Assembly: GCF_017745675.1 (NCBI RefSeq)
Contig: NZ_JAFLJM010000012.1
Location: forward strand, 102,792 to 166,791
Reading direction: 5' to 3'
Source: Alkalihalobacillus sp. BA299
GTDB taxonomy: Bacteria; Bacillota; Bacilli; Bacillales; Bacillaceae_F
Length of the DNA stretch: 64,000 nucleotides
The translations under genes and the position numbers were made by a program. Under the pieces are notes generated by a model, which made no database searches, had not been told where the DNA came from, and saw nothing but the letters and a program-made list of their open reading frames with translations. Shown piece after piece: positions 1-8,995 of this stretch (positions are counted from its first letter, which is position 1; the number at the start of each line of letters is the position of its first letter).

Positions 1-482
1 TCCCCTTCAGGAGCACCCTTAATAACTGGGTTACTCGCTATTTTTTTAAAACTTACTCCATCTTCACTTACAGCAAGACATTGAACCTGCTCTAAATCTG
101 TATCATGGTTTTCCCCGGTCCATTTATGTCCTGTATACATCAGGTAGAGCTTTCCATCCTTTTCAATCGCACTGCCTGAAAAACAACCATCTTTGTCATA
201 CTCTTCACTTGGTGCAAGCGCAACCGGTAGATGCTCCCAAAAAGTTAAATCTTTACTTTTTACGTGCCCCCAATGCATTGGTCCCCACTGCGAAGTGAAT
301 GGATGGTGTTGGTAAAATAAATGGTACTCTCCCTTATAAAAAATAAATCCGTTCGGATCATTAATCCAATATGCAGGTGATGCTACGTGATAGTTTAATC
401 TCCAGTAGTTCTTACTTACTTTATCTTTTGCTTGATTAATAGACTTTGTTGCCTTCTCTATTGCCTGCTCATGTCGTTTCAT
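1..482 (-). CDS. GH32 sucrose-6-phosphate hydrolase / fructan hydrolase, N-terminal part
   Basis: This is the first ~160 codons of a glycoside hydrolase family 32 enzyme; the rest lies beyond the left edge. The ATG at 482 has an AGGAGG ribosome site about 8 bases upstream. Residues 39-45 read WINDPNG, the family signature in which the Asp (residue 42) is the nucleophile. FYQHHPF, WGPMHWGH, CFSGSA and LMYTGH follow as expected for the five-bladed propeller. There is no signal peptide, so a cytosolic sucrose(-6-phosphate) or short fructo-oligosaccharide hydrolase is likely. It is the last visible gene of the ABC sugar-uptake operon to its right, which fits hydrolysis of an imported oligosaccharide. 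Exact substrate specificity cannot be read from this part. Confidence 0.9.
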   Translation of the reverse strand, partial: MKRHEQAIEKATKSINQAKDKVSKNYWRLNYHVASPAYWINDPNGFIFYKGEYHLFYQHHPFTSQWGPMHWGHVKSKDLTFWEHLPVALAPSEEYDKDGCFSGSAIEKDGKLYLMYTGHKWTGENHDTDLEQVQCLAVSEDGVSFKKIASNPVIKGAPEG

Positions 483-507
483 ATGGTACCTCCTGTTTTC
501 CTCCATA

Positions 508-1164
508 CTACGTCCTTACCATCTTTTCACACTTAATTTGTTTTTCTTGCAATCTCTCTACTACTTCGCTTTTTAAAATAGGTGAAAGTATCACTGTCGT
601 CCATAGCCCTATAAGACTTACACTATAAAACGGAATCATACCTGGAAATGATCTAATGATTAGATATAGAAGAACAAAGCCACCTAATAATATTCCTGTT
701 CGAGCTGGGTGTAATGCACCAGTGATAAACGCCATTTTAACCGTGTTCCATATTCCTTGAGATCGATACGAGAGAATCGGCATGATATAAAGAACCACTA
801 AGCTATAAATAACGAACATAAATATTAATCCGTACTTTAAAAATACATGTAGAATTCCATTCATAGATTGAATAATCATATAATTCGTAATTAGCACAGC
901 CCCTACTGTTACAATTAGTAACATAAACACATTCGCTTTTATAAAACTTTCTTTATACGCATCTGCGAAAGTCCGTACAACTTTACATTCCTCTTGCTTT
1001 GTCCAGTAATTAAGAACAGTTAACATGGCAATCGTTGCAGGGAAAAGACCAAAAATACCAAGACCGAGTAATGCAAATAAAATCCATAACAAATTTACAA
1101 TTGCTAGTTTCATTAACCAGTCACACACTTTATATATTCCACCTGTCACCCCACCTAATTGCAT
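508..1164 (-). CDS. YesL-like (DUF624) membrane protein
   Basis: A 218-residue protein with about five hydrophobic segments that resembles the YesL/DUF624 family often found beside carbohydrate ABC transporter genes; its biochemical role is not known. The ATG at 1164 is preferred because AGGAG lies 8 bases upstream, whereas the GTG at 1173 overlaps that ribosome site. It sits between the sugar permeases and the GH32 gene on the same strand and is probably co-transcribed. An accessory role in uptake is inference from position only. Confidence 0.75.
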   Translation of the reverse strand: MQLGGVTGGIYKVCDWLMKLAIVNLLWILFALLGLGIFGLFPATIAMLTVLNYWTKQEECKVVRTFADAYKESFIKANVFMLLIVTVGAVLITNYMIIQSMNGILHVFLKYGLIFMFVIYSLVVLYIMPILSYRSQGIWNTVKMAFITGALHPARTGILLGGFVLLYLIIRSFPGMIPFYSVSLIGLWTTVILSPILKSEVVERLQEKQIKCEKMVRT

Positions 1165-1182
1165 ACCTGTCACTCCTATCCT

Positions 1183-1376
1183 TTAATACATCAATTCATC
1201 CATGGAAGGCAGAGCTGGAATCGCACCCCTGCGAGTGGTCGTGATTGCTCCACACTTCCCTGCAAATACAAGCATTTCGCGTACCTTTTCTTTATCCTTC
1301 AAAAAGTCAACAAGCTCACCTAAACTTAGTACTTTCCCCATTATAACGTCACTTCCTTGCTCTCTATGCATATCCA
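1183..1376 (-). pseudogene. fructokinase (PfkB family) C-terminal remnant
   Basis: The roughly 65 codons ending at 1183 encode a typical ribokinase/fructokinase C-terminus, including KCGAITTTRRGAIPALP. A full fructokinase is about 320 residues, so some 250 residues are missing. The frame runs back into the end of the upstream permease gene, whose stop is at 1377-1379, and there is no convincing ribosome site for the inner ATG near 1373. I read this as the 3' scar of a deleted scrK-like gene within the operon. An unusual short translated peptide cannot be excluded. Confidence 0.75.
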
Positions 1377-2225
1377 CTAGTTTTTCGAACCTGTATGTGT
1401 TAAACCTTGAATGTAATACCTTTGTAAGAAAACAAAAATTAAGATCATCGGAATTGTTGTAACCGTCAGTGCTGCCATTACTTGACCCCATTGAACAGGT
1501 GGTTGATTCATAAAATACTGTAACCCAATTTGAATCGTTCTCATCCGGTCCTCAGTCGCTACCACTAGCGGCCATAAGAAATCATTCCAGTGATTAATAA
1601 ACGTGAAAATTGCAACTGTCGCAAAGATTGGTTTAGAAAGCGGAACAATGATCTTTAAAAAGATACCGATTTGTGAACAACCATCAATTCTCGCAGCTTC
1701 CTCAATCTCCTTCGGAAAGTCTAAAAAGAACTGTCTAAAAAGAAAGATACTAAACGCATTGGCAACGAATGGAACAATTAAGCCAGTATACGTATTGACC
1801 CAACCAAAGTTATAAATAAGAACATATAGCGGTAAGAAAATACTTTCCGGCGGGATAATGAGTGTTGCAATAATAACAGCTAACCAGAAGTGACGTAACG
1901 GAAAATTAAAACGCGCTAATGCATAACCGGCCATTGAATTAACGATTAATCCAAAAATAAGAATTCCTGTTGTGAAAATTAAGCTATTTAACATATAACG
2001 GAACAAATCGACTCGCTGAAACGCTAATACATAATTGGCAAAGTAGCCCCCATCTGGTAATGCAGGCGGTAAAAACGCCTTAATCGAGCCAATATCTGCA
2101 AAGATCTGAAATTCATTTTTCAACGAAGAAACCAGCATCCAAATAAGAGGGAATAAGAAGATGAACGCTAATAACGACATAAAAAGGTAAAGAATCGTGT
2201 TTTTGATCAATCTACTCTTCATCAT
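1377..2225 (-). CDS. ABC sugar permease, MalG type
   Basis: A ~282-residue inner-membrane permease of the carbohydrate uptake CUT1 class. It has six predicted membrane segments and the EAA loop (EEAARIDGCSQIGIFLKIIVPL in the protein, near residues 185-206), which docks the ATPase. The start is uncertain: ATG at 2225 follows GGGG by 9 bases, while a TTG at 2234 overlaps the stop of the upstream permease and is also possible. Its partner is the gene just upstream. No ATPase gene is present, so the transporter probably uses a shared MsmX-type ATPase encoded elsewhere, as is known for Bacillus CUT1 systems. Confidence 0.9.
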   Translation of the reverse strand: MMKSRLIKNTILYLFMSLLAFIFLFPLIWMLVSSLKNEFQIFADIGSIKAFLPPALPDGGYFANYVLAFQRVDLFRYMLNSLIFTTGILIFGLIVNSMAGYALARFNFPLRHFWLAVIIATLIIPPESIFLPLYVLIYNFGWVNTYTGLIVPFVANAFSIFLFRQFFLDFPKEIEEAARIDGCSQIGIFLKIIVPLSKPIFATVAIFTFINHWNDFLWPLVVATEDRMRTIQIGLQYFMNQPPVQWGQVMAALTVTTIPMILIFVFLQRYYIQGLTHTGSKN

Positions 2226-2230
2226 TACGC

Positions 2231-3160
2231 TCAACCCCTCTCCTCAGCAATAAACTTACGTTGTAAAATCGTAATAATTAATACTAATATTGTAAACACA
2301 ACGGCCATAGCCGAAGCGTACCCTACATCTCGATAGTTAAAGCCAACTTCATAAATATGATAAACAAGTGTTTTCGTCGATCCTAATGGTCCACCTTGTG
2401 TCATAATCATCGGCTGAACAAGTAGCTTTACAGCGGCAATTGTAATCGTAACAAAAATGAATATGGTTACATTTCTTAAGCCCGGAACGGTAACATTCCA
2501 AAATTGCTGTAAGCGAGTAGCCCCATCAATTGAAGCCGCCTCATATAAATGCTTCGGAATATTTTGCAATCCCGCAAGGAATATTAACATTTGAAATCCT
2601 GCTCCTTGCCAAACGGACATGACAATAATTGAATTCATTGCTTGATTCGGACTTGTTAAAAACGGCTGCGGTGAAATACCAAAGACACCTAACATTTCGT
2701 TGATCAAGCCTTCGTTTGGGTTATATAAAAACGTCCATAAGATCGATACAACAACTAGTGACATAACGACCGGACTGAAAAATGCAGTACGGAAAAAGAC
2801 TTTAAATTTCAATTTCTGATTAATTAATAGGGCTAACCCAAGCGCAACAGCCATCTGGATAGGTACAACTAACAATGCAAAATAGGCTGTATTACGAAAC
2901 GCTTGTCTAAACTCTGCATCTTGAAAAATATAAGTGAAATTTTCTAACCCAATAAATTGTTGTTGACCTGGTCTTAATAAGTAAAAATCAGTGAAACTAT
3001 AATAAAACGCCATCCCCATTGGATAGAGCAAAAACACCCCTAATAATAGTAAGGCTGGCAGTAAAAACAGGTACCCATTGATTGTTTCTTGTGTTTTTGT
3101 AGAATTAATATTAAATCGTACTTTTTTTCTCTTCGCTTCCAATTTCTTATTGGTTTTCAT
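2231..3160 (-). CDS. ABC sugar permease, MalF type
   Basis: A 309-residue membrane permease, the MalF-like half of the sugar importer. A basic N-terminus precedes six hydrophobic segments, and the EAA loop (YEAASIDGATRLQQFW) lies near residue 215. The ATG at 3160 follows GGAG by about 9 bases. The stop overlaps the possible TTG start of the MalG-like gene, so the two are translationally coupled. A strong hairpin (3191-3220) separates it from the binding-protein gene, which fits reduced permease expression relative to the lipoprotein. Confidence 0.9.
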   Translation of the reverse strand: MKTNKKLEAKRKKVRFNINSTKTQETINGYLFLLPALLLLGVFLLYPMGMAFYYSFTDFYLLRPGQQQFIGLENFTYIFQDAEFRQAFRNTAYFALLVVPIQMAVALGLALLINQKLKFKVFFRTAFFSPVVMSLVVVSILWTFLYNPNEGLINEMLGVFGISPQPFLTSPNQAMNSIIVMSVWQGAGFQMLIFLAGLQNIPKHLYEAASIDGATRLQQFWNVTVPGLRNVTIFIFVTITIAAVKLLVQPMIMTQGGPLGSTKTLVYHIYEVGFNYRDVGYASAMAVVFTILVLIITILQRKFIAEERG

Positions 3161-3190
3161 TAACCATCACTCCACATAAGGCTTTTAACA

Positions 3191-3220
3191 AAATTAGAGG
3201 CTTCATGTAGCCTCTAATTT
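3191..3220 (-). terminator. intercistronic hairpin after binding-protein gene
   Basis: A perfect 12-bp inverted repeat (3191-3202 and 3209-3220) with a 6-base loop lies between the sugar-binding lipoprotein gene and the permeases. The minus-strand product has a short T-rich run after the stem. Such hairpins commonly act as partial terminators or 3' stabilisers that raise binding-protein levels; that role is inferred. Confidence 0.7.
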
Positions 3221-3365
3221 TTGTCTAATCGCGGCTATTCAAAAAGAATTTACAAGGGCAATGAGCTATCTGCAGTCACGCAGGTCTACTAGCCCAATAC
3301 AGCGGTTCACCTTATTGTTTCAAGGTATTTTTTTAATGTAATAGCAATCGCATTGAAATATCTAA

Positions 3366-4676
3366 CTATTGGTTAAATCGACGAAGTTCGCGTTCTACTC
3401 GCTGAACTTGCTGGTCTAAAATTCCTTTTGGATCTTCACCTAACGCCGCTGCATGGAATACTTGAGCAAAAGCATCTGTTAATACAGGGTAAGCTGGTGT
3501 AGTTGGACGTGCATGTGCAGTTGAAACAACTTGATCACGCATGATCTTTTTCGGTAGTTCATTATATTCTTCCATACTTTCAAAAGCAGACTTACGTGAA
3601 GGCGGCATTCCCGTTACTTCTGACAATCCAATTGTTGACTCTTCGTTTGTCATCCACTTCATCACTTGATAAGCCGCTTCTGGATATTCTGTTTGTGAAG
3701 ATATCGCATATGCCATACTTCCTGATGGAGATTTTGGAACTTCACTGTATGGATATGGCATCATTCCATAATCAAGCCCTGCATTTTCAGCAGAAACTGC
3801 AATCCATGGACCACCGAGCGCCATAGCAGCTTTTCCTTCTTCAAATTGTGTTTCTGAAGGTGTAAGCGATACAACACCCTCTTCAAAAAGACTCTTTACA
3901 AATTCAAATGCTTCGACACTTTCCGGTCCATTTAAATACCCATCAACCGTCGTTCCATCTTCTGAGATTAAGTCACCACCATTTGACCACACAAATGGTG
4001 CACCCATATACGTATACCACTCACCAACACCATAGTTCATAAAGAGGTTTAACCCAAAACGATCTTCAGTTGTTAATTGTTTTGCTACATCTATAAATTC
4101 ATCCCAAGTCCACGCCTCCTCAAGTGTAGTTGGCGCTTCAATACCTTCTGCTTCAAAAATTTCTTTATTATAGTAAAGAACAACGGATGATTCCATTGCC
4201 CCTAACGAATATAACTCTCCGTTATACGAGCCTTGCTCTAAAATAGAGTCAACAAAATCTTCTTTATCTTCATCTGAGATATACTGACTAATCGGAGCAA
4301 TAATCTCAGCTTCTGCATAACTAGCCACGAAAGGACCATCTAGTGCTAATACATCCGGTAAATTACCAGCAACTAAAGCAGCGTTTAAGCTATCATTATA
4401 AGAACTGCCGCCATCATCCATAACAACTTGAACGTTAATTTTAATCTCACCTTCATGAGCCTCATTAAACTTTGCAATACGGTTTTGGTAAAATTCAGTT
4501 TCAGCTTCACCTGATTGGTGAATCCACATGTCTAGTTCAATTGCTTCCCCTACATCTTGATTGGCATCTTGATTAGAATCTTCATTTGAAACTTCTTGAT
4601 CATTATTATTGCCACAAGCAGCTAACACCACACTAACCATGAGCATTAAGACAAACAAAACTTTAACTCTACTCAT
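3366..4676 (-). CDS. sugar ABC transporter substrate-binding lipoprotein
   Basis: A ~436-residue extracellular solute-binding protein (family 1). The signal peptide ends in LAAC with Cys21 as the lipid attachment site when translation starts at 4676, about 7 bases after a GGGGG ribosome site. An acidic Ser/Asn-rich linker follows, then the binding fold with motifs such as MALGGPWIAVSAEN. It is the first gene of the sugar operon, directly downstream of the promoter at 4777-4805. With the GH32 gene downstream, sucrose or a fructo-oligosaccharide is the likely ligand (inference). Confidence 0.9.
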   Translation of the reverse strand: MSRVKVLFVLMLMVSVVLAACGNNNDQEVSNEDSNQDANQDVGEAIELDMWIHQSGEAETEFYQNRIAKFNEAHEGEIKINVQVVMDDGGSSYNDSLNAALVAGNLPDVLALDGPFVASYAEAEIIAPISQYISDEDKEDFVDSILEQGSYNGELYSLGAMESSVVLYYNKEIFEAEGIEAPTTLEEAWTWDEFIDVAKQLTTEDRFGLNLFMNYGVGEWYTYMGAPFVWSNGGDLISEDGTTVDGYLNGPESVEAFEFVKSLFEEGVVSLTPSETQFEEGKAAMALGGPWIAVSAENAGLDYGMMPYPYSEVPKSPSGSMAYAISSQTEYPEAAYQVMKWMTNEESTIGLSEVTGMPPSRKSAFESMEEYNELPKKIMRDQVVSTAHARPTTPAYPVLTDAFAQVFHAAALGEDPKGILDQQVQRVERELRRFNQ

Positions 4677-4776
4677 CATTAATCCCCCCAAAATTAATTT
4701 TTCTAAGTCTTAGGAAGCTAGCAACTTTGAAATATATTAGAATGCATCGCAAACTTCCATGTAAGAGCTTACAAAT

Positions 4777-4805
4777 AATATACCGAATGACTATTAATAT
4801 GTCAA
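4777..4805 (-). promoter_or_regulatory. sigma-A promoter of the sugar operon
   Basis: On the minus strand TTGACA (4800-4805) and TATATT (4777-4782) are separated by exactly 17 bases, about 100 bases upstream of the binding-protein start. The -35 box overlaps a LacI/CcpA-like operator at 4804-4814, so repressor and RNA polymerase should compete. Confidence 0.75.
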
Positions 4806-4814
4806 ACGTTTTCA
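4804..4814. promoter_or_regulatory. LacI-family/cre-like operator 1
   Basis: AAACGTTTTCA overlaps the -35 box of the sugar operon. Read on the minus strand it begins TGAAAACGTTTGAC, close to the LacI/CcpA-type palindrome. It could be bound by the divergent LacI protein, by CcpA, or both. Confidence 0.55.
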
Positions 4815-4944
4815 TATAATAAAACATAAACTTTTATAAAATATAGTTGGAAACACCCTTAATATTCAATACTTTATAGCCGTTCATCTTTCTATAAGCA
4901 TAAATAAATGCTATATTTAGGTTTGCTTTCACTTAAATTTGAGG

Positions 4945-4955
4945 TAACGTTTTCA
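4945..4955. promoter_or_regulatory. LacI-family/cre-like operator 2
   Basis: TAACGTTTTCA is a second copy of the 10-base AACGTTTTCA core in the divergent region. It is far from the operon -35 box and may be an auxiliary site allowing looping. Confidence 0.5.
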
Positions 4956-5097
4956 GATTATAACGTCTTTTTCTTCTCCTTTAATTAATAAACTAAACTA
5001 TAAATCTAGGAACTCCACTATCAAAATCCCGAAATTTTGATCACATGCATGAATTAACTTTTGAAAAACCCTATGTCATACGTTACCACATTTGTGC

Positions 5098-5103
5098 TAT
5101 ACT
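5098..5103 (+). promoter_or_regulatory. extended -10 promoter of the LacI gene
   Basis: TGCTATACT gives an extended -10 element with TATACT at 5098-5103. The hexamer 17 bases upstream (GTCATA) is a poor -35. It lies about 110 bases upstream of the regulator start, and operator 3 falls just downstream. Confidence 0.45.
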
Positions 5104-5169
5104 TTATTAAGACCGAATGGAAGAGCATTCGCTTTATTAATGAAGATCCTTCTGATATCTTAAAATAAG

Positions 5170-5179
5170 AACGTTTTCA
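5170..5179. promoter_or_regulatory. LacI-family/cre-like operator 3
   Basis: A third AACGTTTTCA core lies between the regulator promoter and its start codon, in a position suited to autoregulation by roadblock. All three copies have the same orientation. Confidence 0.5.
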
Positions 5180-5213
5180 AAAATTCATGGATTACTTACT
5201 AGGGGAGAAAACT

Positions 5214-6212
5214 ATGGTAAATATAAAAGATGTTGCGAAAAAAGCTGGTGTATCCGTCACAACTGTTTCGCGTGTCATTAATAATAGAGGCTATATCGGT
5301 AAAGAGACACGTAAAAAGGTCGAAAAAGCTATGGCTGATATAAATTACGCTCCAAACCAAATTGCTCGTGCACTACAAAAGAGTCAATCATACTTATTAG
5401 GTGTGATCGTTCCTGACTCCGAACACCCTTTTTTTGCTGAATTAATTAAAAATATCGAACTATTCGCTTATAATAACAACTATAAGATTCTCATTTGCAA
5501 CTCTTTAGATCAAGCTAATAAAGAAACAAAATATATAGGAATGCTTAGAGAAAATCGTGTAGATGGTATTATTATGTGCAGTCAAACTTTAAATATAGAA
5601 GAATATCGTAAGGTTGATCTTCCTATTGTCTCGTTTGACCGAATCATGTCAAAAGAAATTCCTTATGTTGGGTCAGATAACTTTGCTGGCGGTACCATTG
5701 CCACTGAACATTTGATCGAAAACGGTTGCAAGAGACTACTGCATTTATCCGGTCCACTTGATATCGATATGTTGCCAAATAGACGAGCAGACGCTTTTAA
5801 ACTGACATGCATGAAACACAATATACCATTTAAAATCATCGAAGAGGAATATAGCAGACAAACTTTTTCAGTCTTTGATCGTCACGAAGAATTTATTGAG
5901 GAACATGTTGCAAATGAGCTTACGAACTATGATGGTGTGTTCTGCAGTAATGACATTTTGGCATATGCTGTTTATATTTATGCACTGAAAAACAATATCA
6001 AAGTACCAGAGCAACTAAAAATTGTCGGTTATGACTACAATTCTTTTACTCGACTACTTCAACACCCGAAATTAACGACAGTAAAGCAACCAGCCGACTT
6101 AATCGGAAAAGAGTTGTGTTCAACTTTACTTAAAATGATTGAAGGTAAAAAAGACGATAAACCTAACAACTCTATCGTTGATGTAGAACTGATCAAAGGT
6201 GATACAACTTAA
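5214..6212 (+). CDS. LacI-family transcriptional regulator
   Basis: A 332-residue repressor. Residues 1-56 form the LacI helix-turn-helix and hinge (VNIKDVAKKAGVSVTTVSRV, then NQIARALQ), followed by a periplasmic-binding-protein-like effector domain. The ATG at 5214 is chosen because AGGGGAG lies 6-7 bases upstream and the protein then begins exactly at the conserved DNA-binding domain. It is transcribed divergently from the sugar operon, so it probably represses that operon and itself, releasing DNA on binding the sugar or its phosphate. Confidence 0.92.
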   Translation: MVNIKDVAKKAGVSVTTVSRVINNRGYIGKETRKKVEKAMADINYAPNQIARALQKSQSYLLGVIVPDSEHPFFAELIKNIELFAYNNNYKILICNSLDQANKETKYIGMLRENRVDGIIMCSQTLNIEEYRKVDLPIVSFDRIMSKEIPYVGSDNFAGGTIATEHLIENGCKRLLHLSGPLDIDMLPNRRADAFKLTCMKHNIPFKIIEEEYSRQTFSVFDRHEEFIEEHVANELTNYDGVFCSNDILAYAVYIYALKNNIKVPEQLKIVGYDYNSFTRLLQHPKLTTVKQPADLIGKELCSTLLKMIEGKKDDKPNNSIVDVELIKGDTT

Positions 6213-6285
6213 GTTAAGTATTCGCCTATTAATCATTAAGTAGCTCTGTTACCTGGAGAAACATAAGGGATAACGTATCAATTAG

Positions 6286-6315
6286 AAGCCCAAATCGAAT
6301 ATTGATTTGGGCTTT
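6286..6315 (+). terminator. terminator after the LacI gene
   Basis: An 11-bp stem (6286-6296 with 6304-6314, AAGCCCAAATC) with a 7-base loop lies 74 bases after the regulator stop. The T tract after it is short. Confidence 0.65.
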
Positions 6316-6353
6316 CATAATTACTGTTTTATCAACAATTATTGAGGTACAAA

Positions 6354-6430
6354 CGGACACTAGGTTCCTTATTTGCTAAAATTGTTTCTATTTTACCAAG
6401 ATATTTCACAAATAAAGGAACATGTGTCCG
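6354..6430. repeat. REP/MITE-like imperfect inverted repeat
   Basis: Arms 6354-6375 and 6409-6430 are nearly reverse-complementary over 22 bases (CGGACAC...TTCCTTATTTG), with a 33-base loop. It lies between convergent genes and looks like a dispersed intergenic palindrome rather than a simple terminator. Copy number cannot be judged from this window. Confidence 0.6.
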
Positions 6431-6504
6431 CACACTGGCTCAAATACACCGTTTTTATAGAAATAACGAATCAAATGTCAGCTAGCAAAACTTTTCCTAC
6501 TATA

Positions 6505-7980
6505 TCAGGTTCCGCAAAAGGTTCGATATGGTCGGACTGATGGCTCAGGCAGGGTCGAGTATTCATCCTGTTCTTTGGTGTGTGCGTACGGGTTGGAGAG
6601 AACATTAAGTAGCCGCTCTACCACGCTGTAATCCCCTTCTTCCACCGCGGCTTCTAGTGCCTCTTCTACCCGGTGGTTGCGAGGTATAATCGCAGGATTG
6701 CTGTTTCGCATTAACTGATGCGAGGAGTCTTTCGTTTCCTGCTGTCTACCTAGCCTCTCCTGCCACAGCTCATACCACTGTTTAAATTCTTCGGTACCGA
6801 ACAAAATCGTATCCTCATGTCTTTCAAAAGTTAATGCACGGAAGGTATTCGTATAGTCTGCCCGATACTTCTGCATCATACTGAGAAGATCTTCAATAAG
6901 GGTTTCATCCTGTTCCTCTTCATTAAATATCCCTAGCTTTGCTCTCATTCCCGTAAGCCAATTGTTACGAAATAACTTAGGAAAATCTGAAATTGCATCC
7001 TGAGCCAGTTGGACAGCCTCCTGCTGATTTTCATGCAGGAGCGGTAATAAGGTTTCAGCAAAACGTGCGAGATTCCACCCACCAATATTCGGCTGATTAC
7101 CATAAGCATAACGACCTTGAATGTCAATTGAACTGAATACAGTATCAGGGTCATACGTATCCATGAAAGCACAAGGGCCATAATCAATCGTTTCTCCACT
7201 AATGGTCATGTTATCAGTGTTCATGACTCCGTGAATAAAACCAACGAGCTGCCACTTAGCAATCAACGCGGCCTGACGTTTGATCACTTCTTGAAGTAGC
7301 GAAAGATATCGACTTTCATCTCCTTCAACGTCTGGAAAATGGCGCTGAAGTGTATAGTCAGCCAGAGTACGGAGTTCCTCTACAGTGCCCCATTTAGCAG
7401 CAAATTGAAAGGTGCCGACGCGCAGATGACTGGCAGCCACTCGGGTTAGAATCGCACCAGGTAATTCGGTTTCACGAATAACTGACTCACCAGTTGTCAC
7501 CACTGCTAGACTCCGTGTAGTAGGAATACCAAGCGCATGCATTGCTTCACTGATGATGTATTCGCGCAGCATCGGTCCAAGTGCCGCTCGCCCATCGCCA
7601 CCACGGGAATATGGGGTTCGTCCTGGACCCTTGAGCTGAATATCAAAACGATCCCCTTGGGGAGTAATTTGTTCGCCAAGCAACAACGCTCGACCGTCCC
7701 CTAGCATCGTAAAATGGCCAAATTGATGTCCCGCATAAGCTTGTGCAAGCGGCAAAGCACCTTCGGGAATGTCGTTACCTGCAAACACCGCTACGCCATC
7801 ATTACTTTGCAGCACCTCATCATTCAACCCTAATGCAGATGCTAACGAGGAATTGAAAATGATCGACTTCGGTGAGCGTACAGGGGTTGGATTAAGGCTC
7901 GTAAACAAAGATTCCGGCAGACGAGCATAACTGTTGTCGAAATTCCATCCTGCTTCTTTTACTGCATTTCTCTCTGTCAT
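6505..7980 (-). CDS. selO: SelO/YdiU family protein adenylyltransferase
   Basis: A 491-residue SelO-family pseudokinase. The known family reaction is transfer of AMP from ATP to Ser/Thr/Tyr of proteins. Family motifs seen include [51 protein letters not shown] and [12 protein letters not shown], the latter two covering the inverted catalytic/metal-binding residues. The protein ends in RTFCGT. The ATG at 7980 is preferred over an upstream start because AGGAG lies 6 bases before it. The gene is monocistronic and convergent with the LacI gene; its physiological targets here are unknown. Confidence 0.93.
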   Translation of the reverse strand: MTERNAVKEAGWNFDNSYARLPESLFTSLNPTPVRSPKSIIFNSSLASALGLNDEVLQSNDGVAVFAGNDIPEGALPLAQAYAGHQFGHFTMLGDGRALLLGEQITPQGDRFDIQLKGPGRTPYSRGGDGRAALGPMLREYIISEAMHALGIPTTRSLAVVTTGESVIRETELPGAILTRVAASHLRVGTFQFAAKWGTVEELRTLADYTLQRHFPDVEGDESRYLSLLQEVIKRQAALIAKWQLVGFIHGVMNTDNMTISGETIDYGPCAFMDTYDPDTVFSSIDIQGRYAYGNQPNIGGWNLARFAETLLPLLHENQQEAVQLAQDAISDFPKLFRNNWLTGMRAKLGIFNEEEQDETLIEDLLSMMQKYRADYTNTFRALTFERHEDTILFGTEEFKQWYELWQERLGRQQETKDSSHQLMRNSNPAIIPRNHRVEEALEAAVEEGDYSVVERLLNVLSNPYAHTKEQDEYSTLPEPSVRPYRTFCGT

Positions 7981-8028
7981 CGTATCTCCTTTTCTCCTTT
8001 TCATCATTTTCTTTTTGTGTTCTAGCAT

Positions 8029-8368
8029 AAAACATAATCAGAGGCATTCTTTGTTTTCTATATTTCTCTCTTACTTACATTGCAGAAGGCAACCTCTTTT
8101 ATTGTCTACTTCTGCCAATTTATTATTCGGGGGAGAACTTTCTTGGCATTCGTATTGTATATTCATCTCCAACTACTTTGATGAACAAAAAAGCTCTCTT
8201 CATTTCCTGTGTAACGGAGTGAACCTTTCACTACTTAAAATCATAACAGATTGTTCTTATTTATTCCTAATACCAAAAACATCACTAACACTATGTTAAG
8301 CTATCGAAAAATAATAAAAAGCCAGCACCAAGCGTTGCACTTGGAAACTAGCCAGGTATCAAACTTTA
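8029..8368. other. intergenic, no feature seen
   Basis: About 340 AT-rich bases lie upstream of selO and downstream of the next minus-strand ORF. Short open frames here lack ribosome sites. No clear promoter, RNA or repeat was found. Confidence 0.5.
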
Positions 8369-8845
8369 TTAATAAACATATTCGCTATATTGATTTTGAT
8401 CTTGAGTTCCAAACCCCATTTGTCTTAAAAGCTGTTTGGCTGAAGCTAAACTTTGTTCTGTTTGTTGTTGCCATGCGATTATGTTTTGAATAAACGGTTT
8501 AAATTCATTGGGGGCATCGTCTCTCATTACGTCTAACCATTTCGTTATTTCTTGGTCTTCTTTTAGTCCATTATTCACACATGAAACCAGCGTTTGAATA
8601 ATGGATTCGTGATATTCACCATTTTGCAATCGTTTTGCACTACCTACTGCTGTTACTCGATGATAAGAAGCTGGAACAAGATGATTATGCATTTCAGCAT
8701 TTCCTTTTAGGTTTGCTGTAGATGGGATATGAAATAGTTGTGTACTCATTGAACAAACCATTTCTTCACCATGTAAACTATAGTTTAAAAATTCTAAGAC
8801 AGAAGACCAATCCTGACGATAAAGATAATTATCCAATACATTCAC
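8369..8845 (-). CDS. hypothetical protein
   Basis: A 158-residue open frame I do not recognise. It has no signal peptide or membrane segment; residues 29-70 are rich in Met/His (EEMVCSMSTQLFHIP, AEMHNHLVPASYH) and the C-terminal half is probably helical (AWQQQTEQSLASAKQLLRQMGFG). The start is a GTG at 8845 with only a weak GTGG upstream. Amino-acid composition and length look protein-like, but there is no neighbour context to suggest a function. Confidence 0.5.
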   Translation of the reverse strand: MNVLDNYLYRQDWSSVLEFLNYSLHGEEMVCSMSTQLFHIPSTANLKGNAEMHNHLVPASYHRVTAVGSAKRLQNGEYHESIIQTLVSCVNNGLKEDQEITKWLDVMRDDAPNEFKPFIQNIIAWQQQTEQSLASAKQLLRQMGFGTQDQNQYSEYVY

Positions 8846-8995
8846 CCACTTTTAAAAAATTCAATATATCTTATGTTATTTTAAAATTTTTGACTCTCTA
8901 TATTCACAGTGGGTGAATCAAACTTTAACTTGCAAAAAAACTTTGCCTGGAAGTTTTCGAGATAATTCCAAATCGGAAGTGATTTCAACACGTAC

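Noticed and set aside
7934..8299. 121-codon plus-strand ORF over the selO start
   Set aside because: It overlaps selO antisense, has no ribosome site, and its composition is not protein-like.
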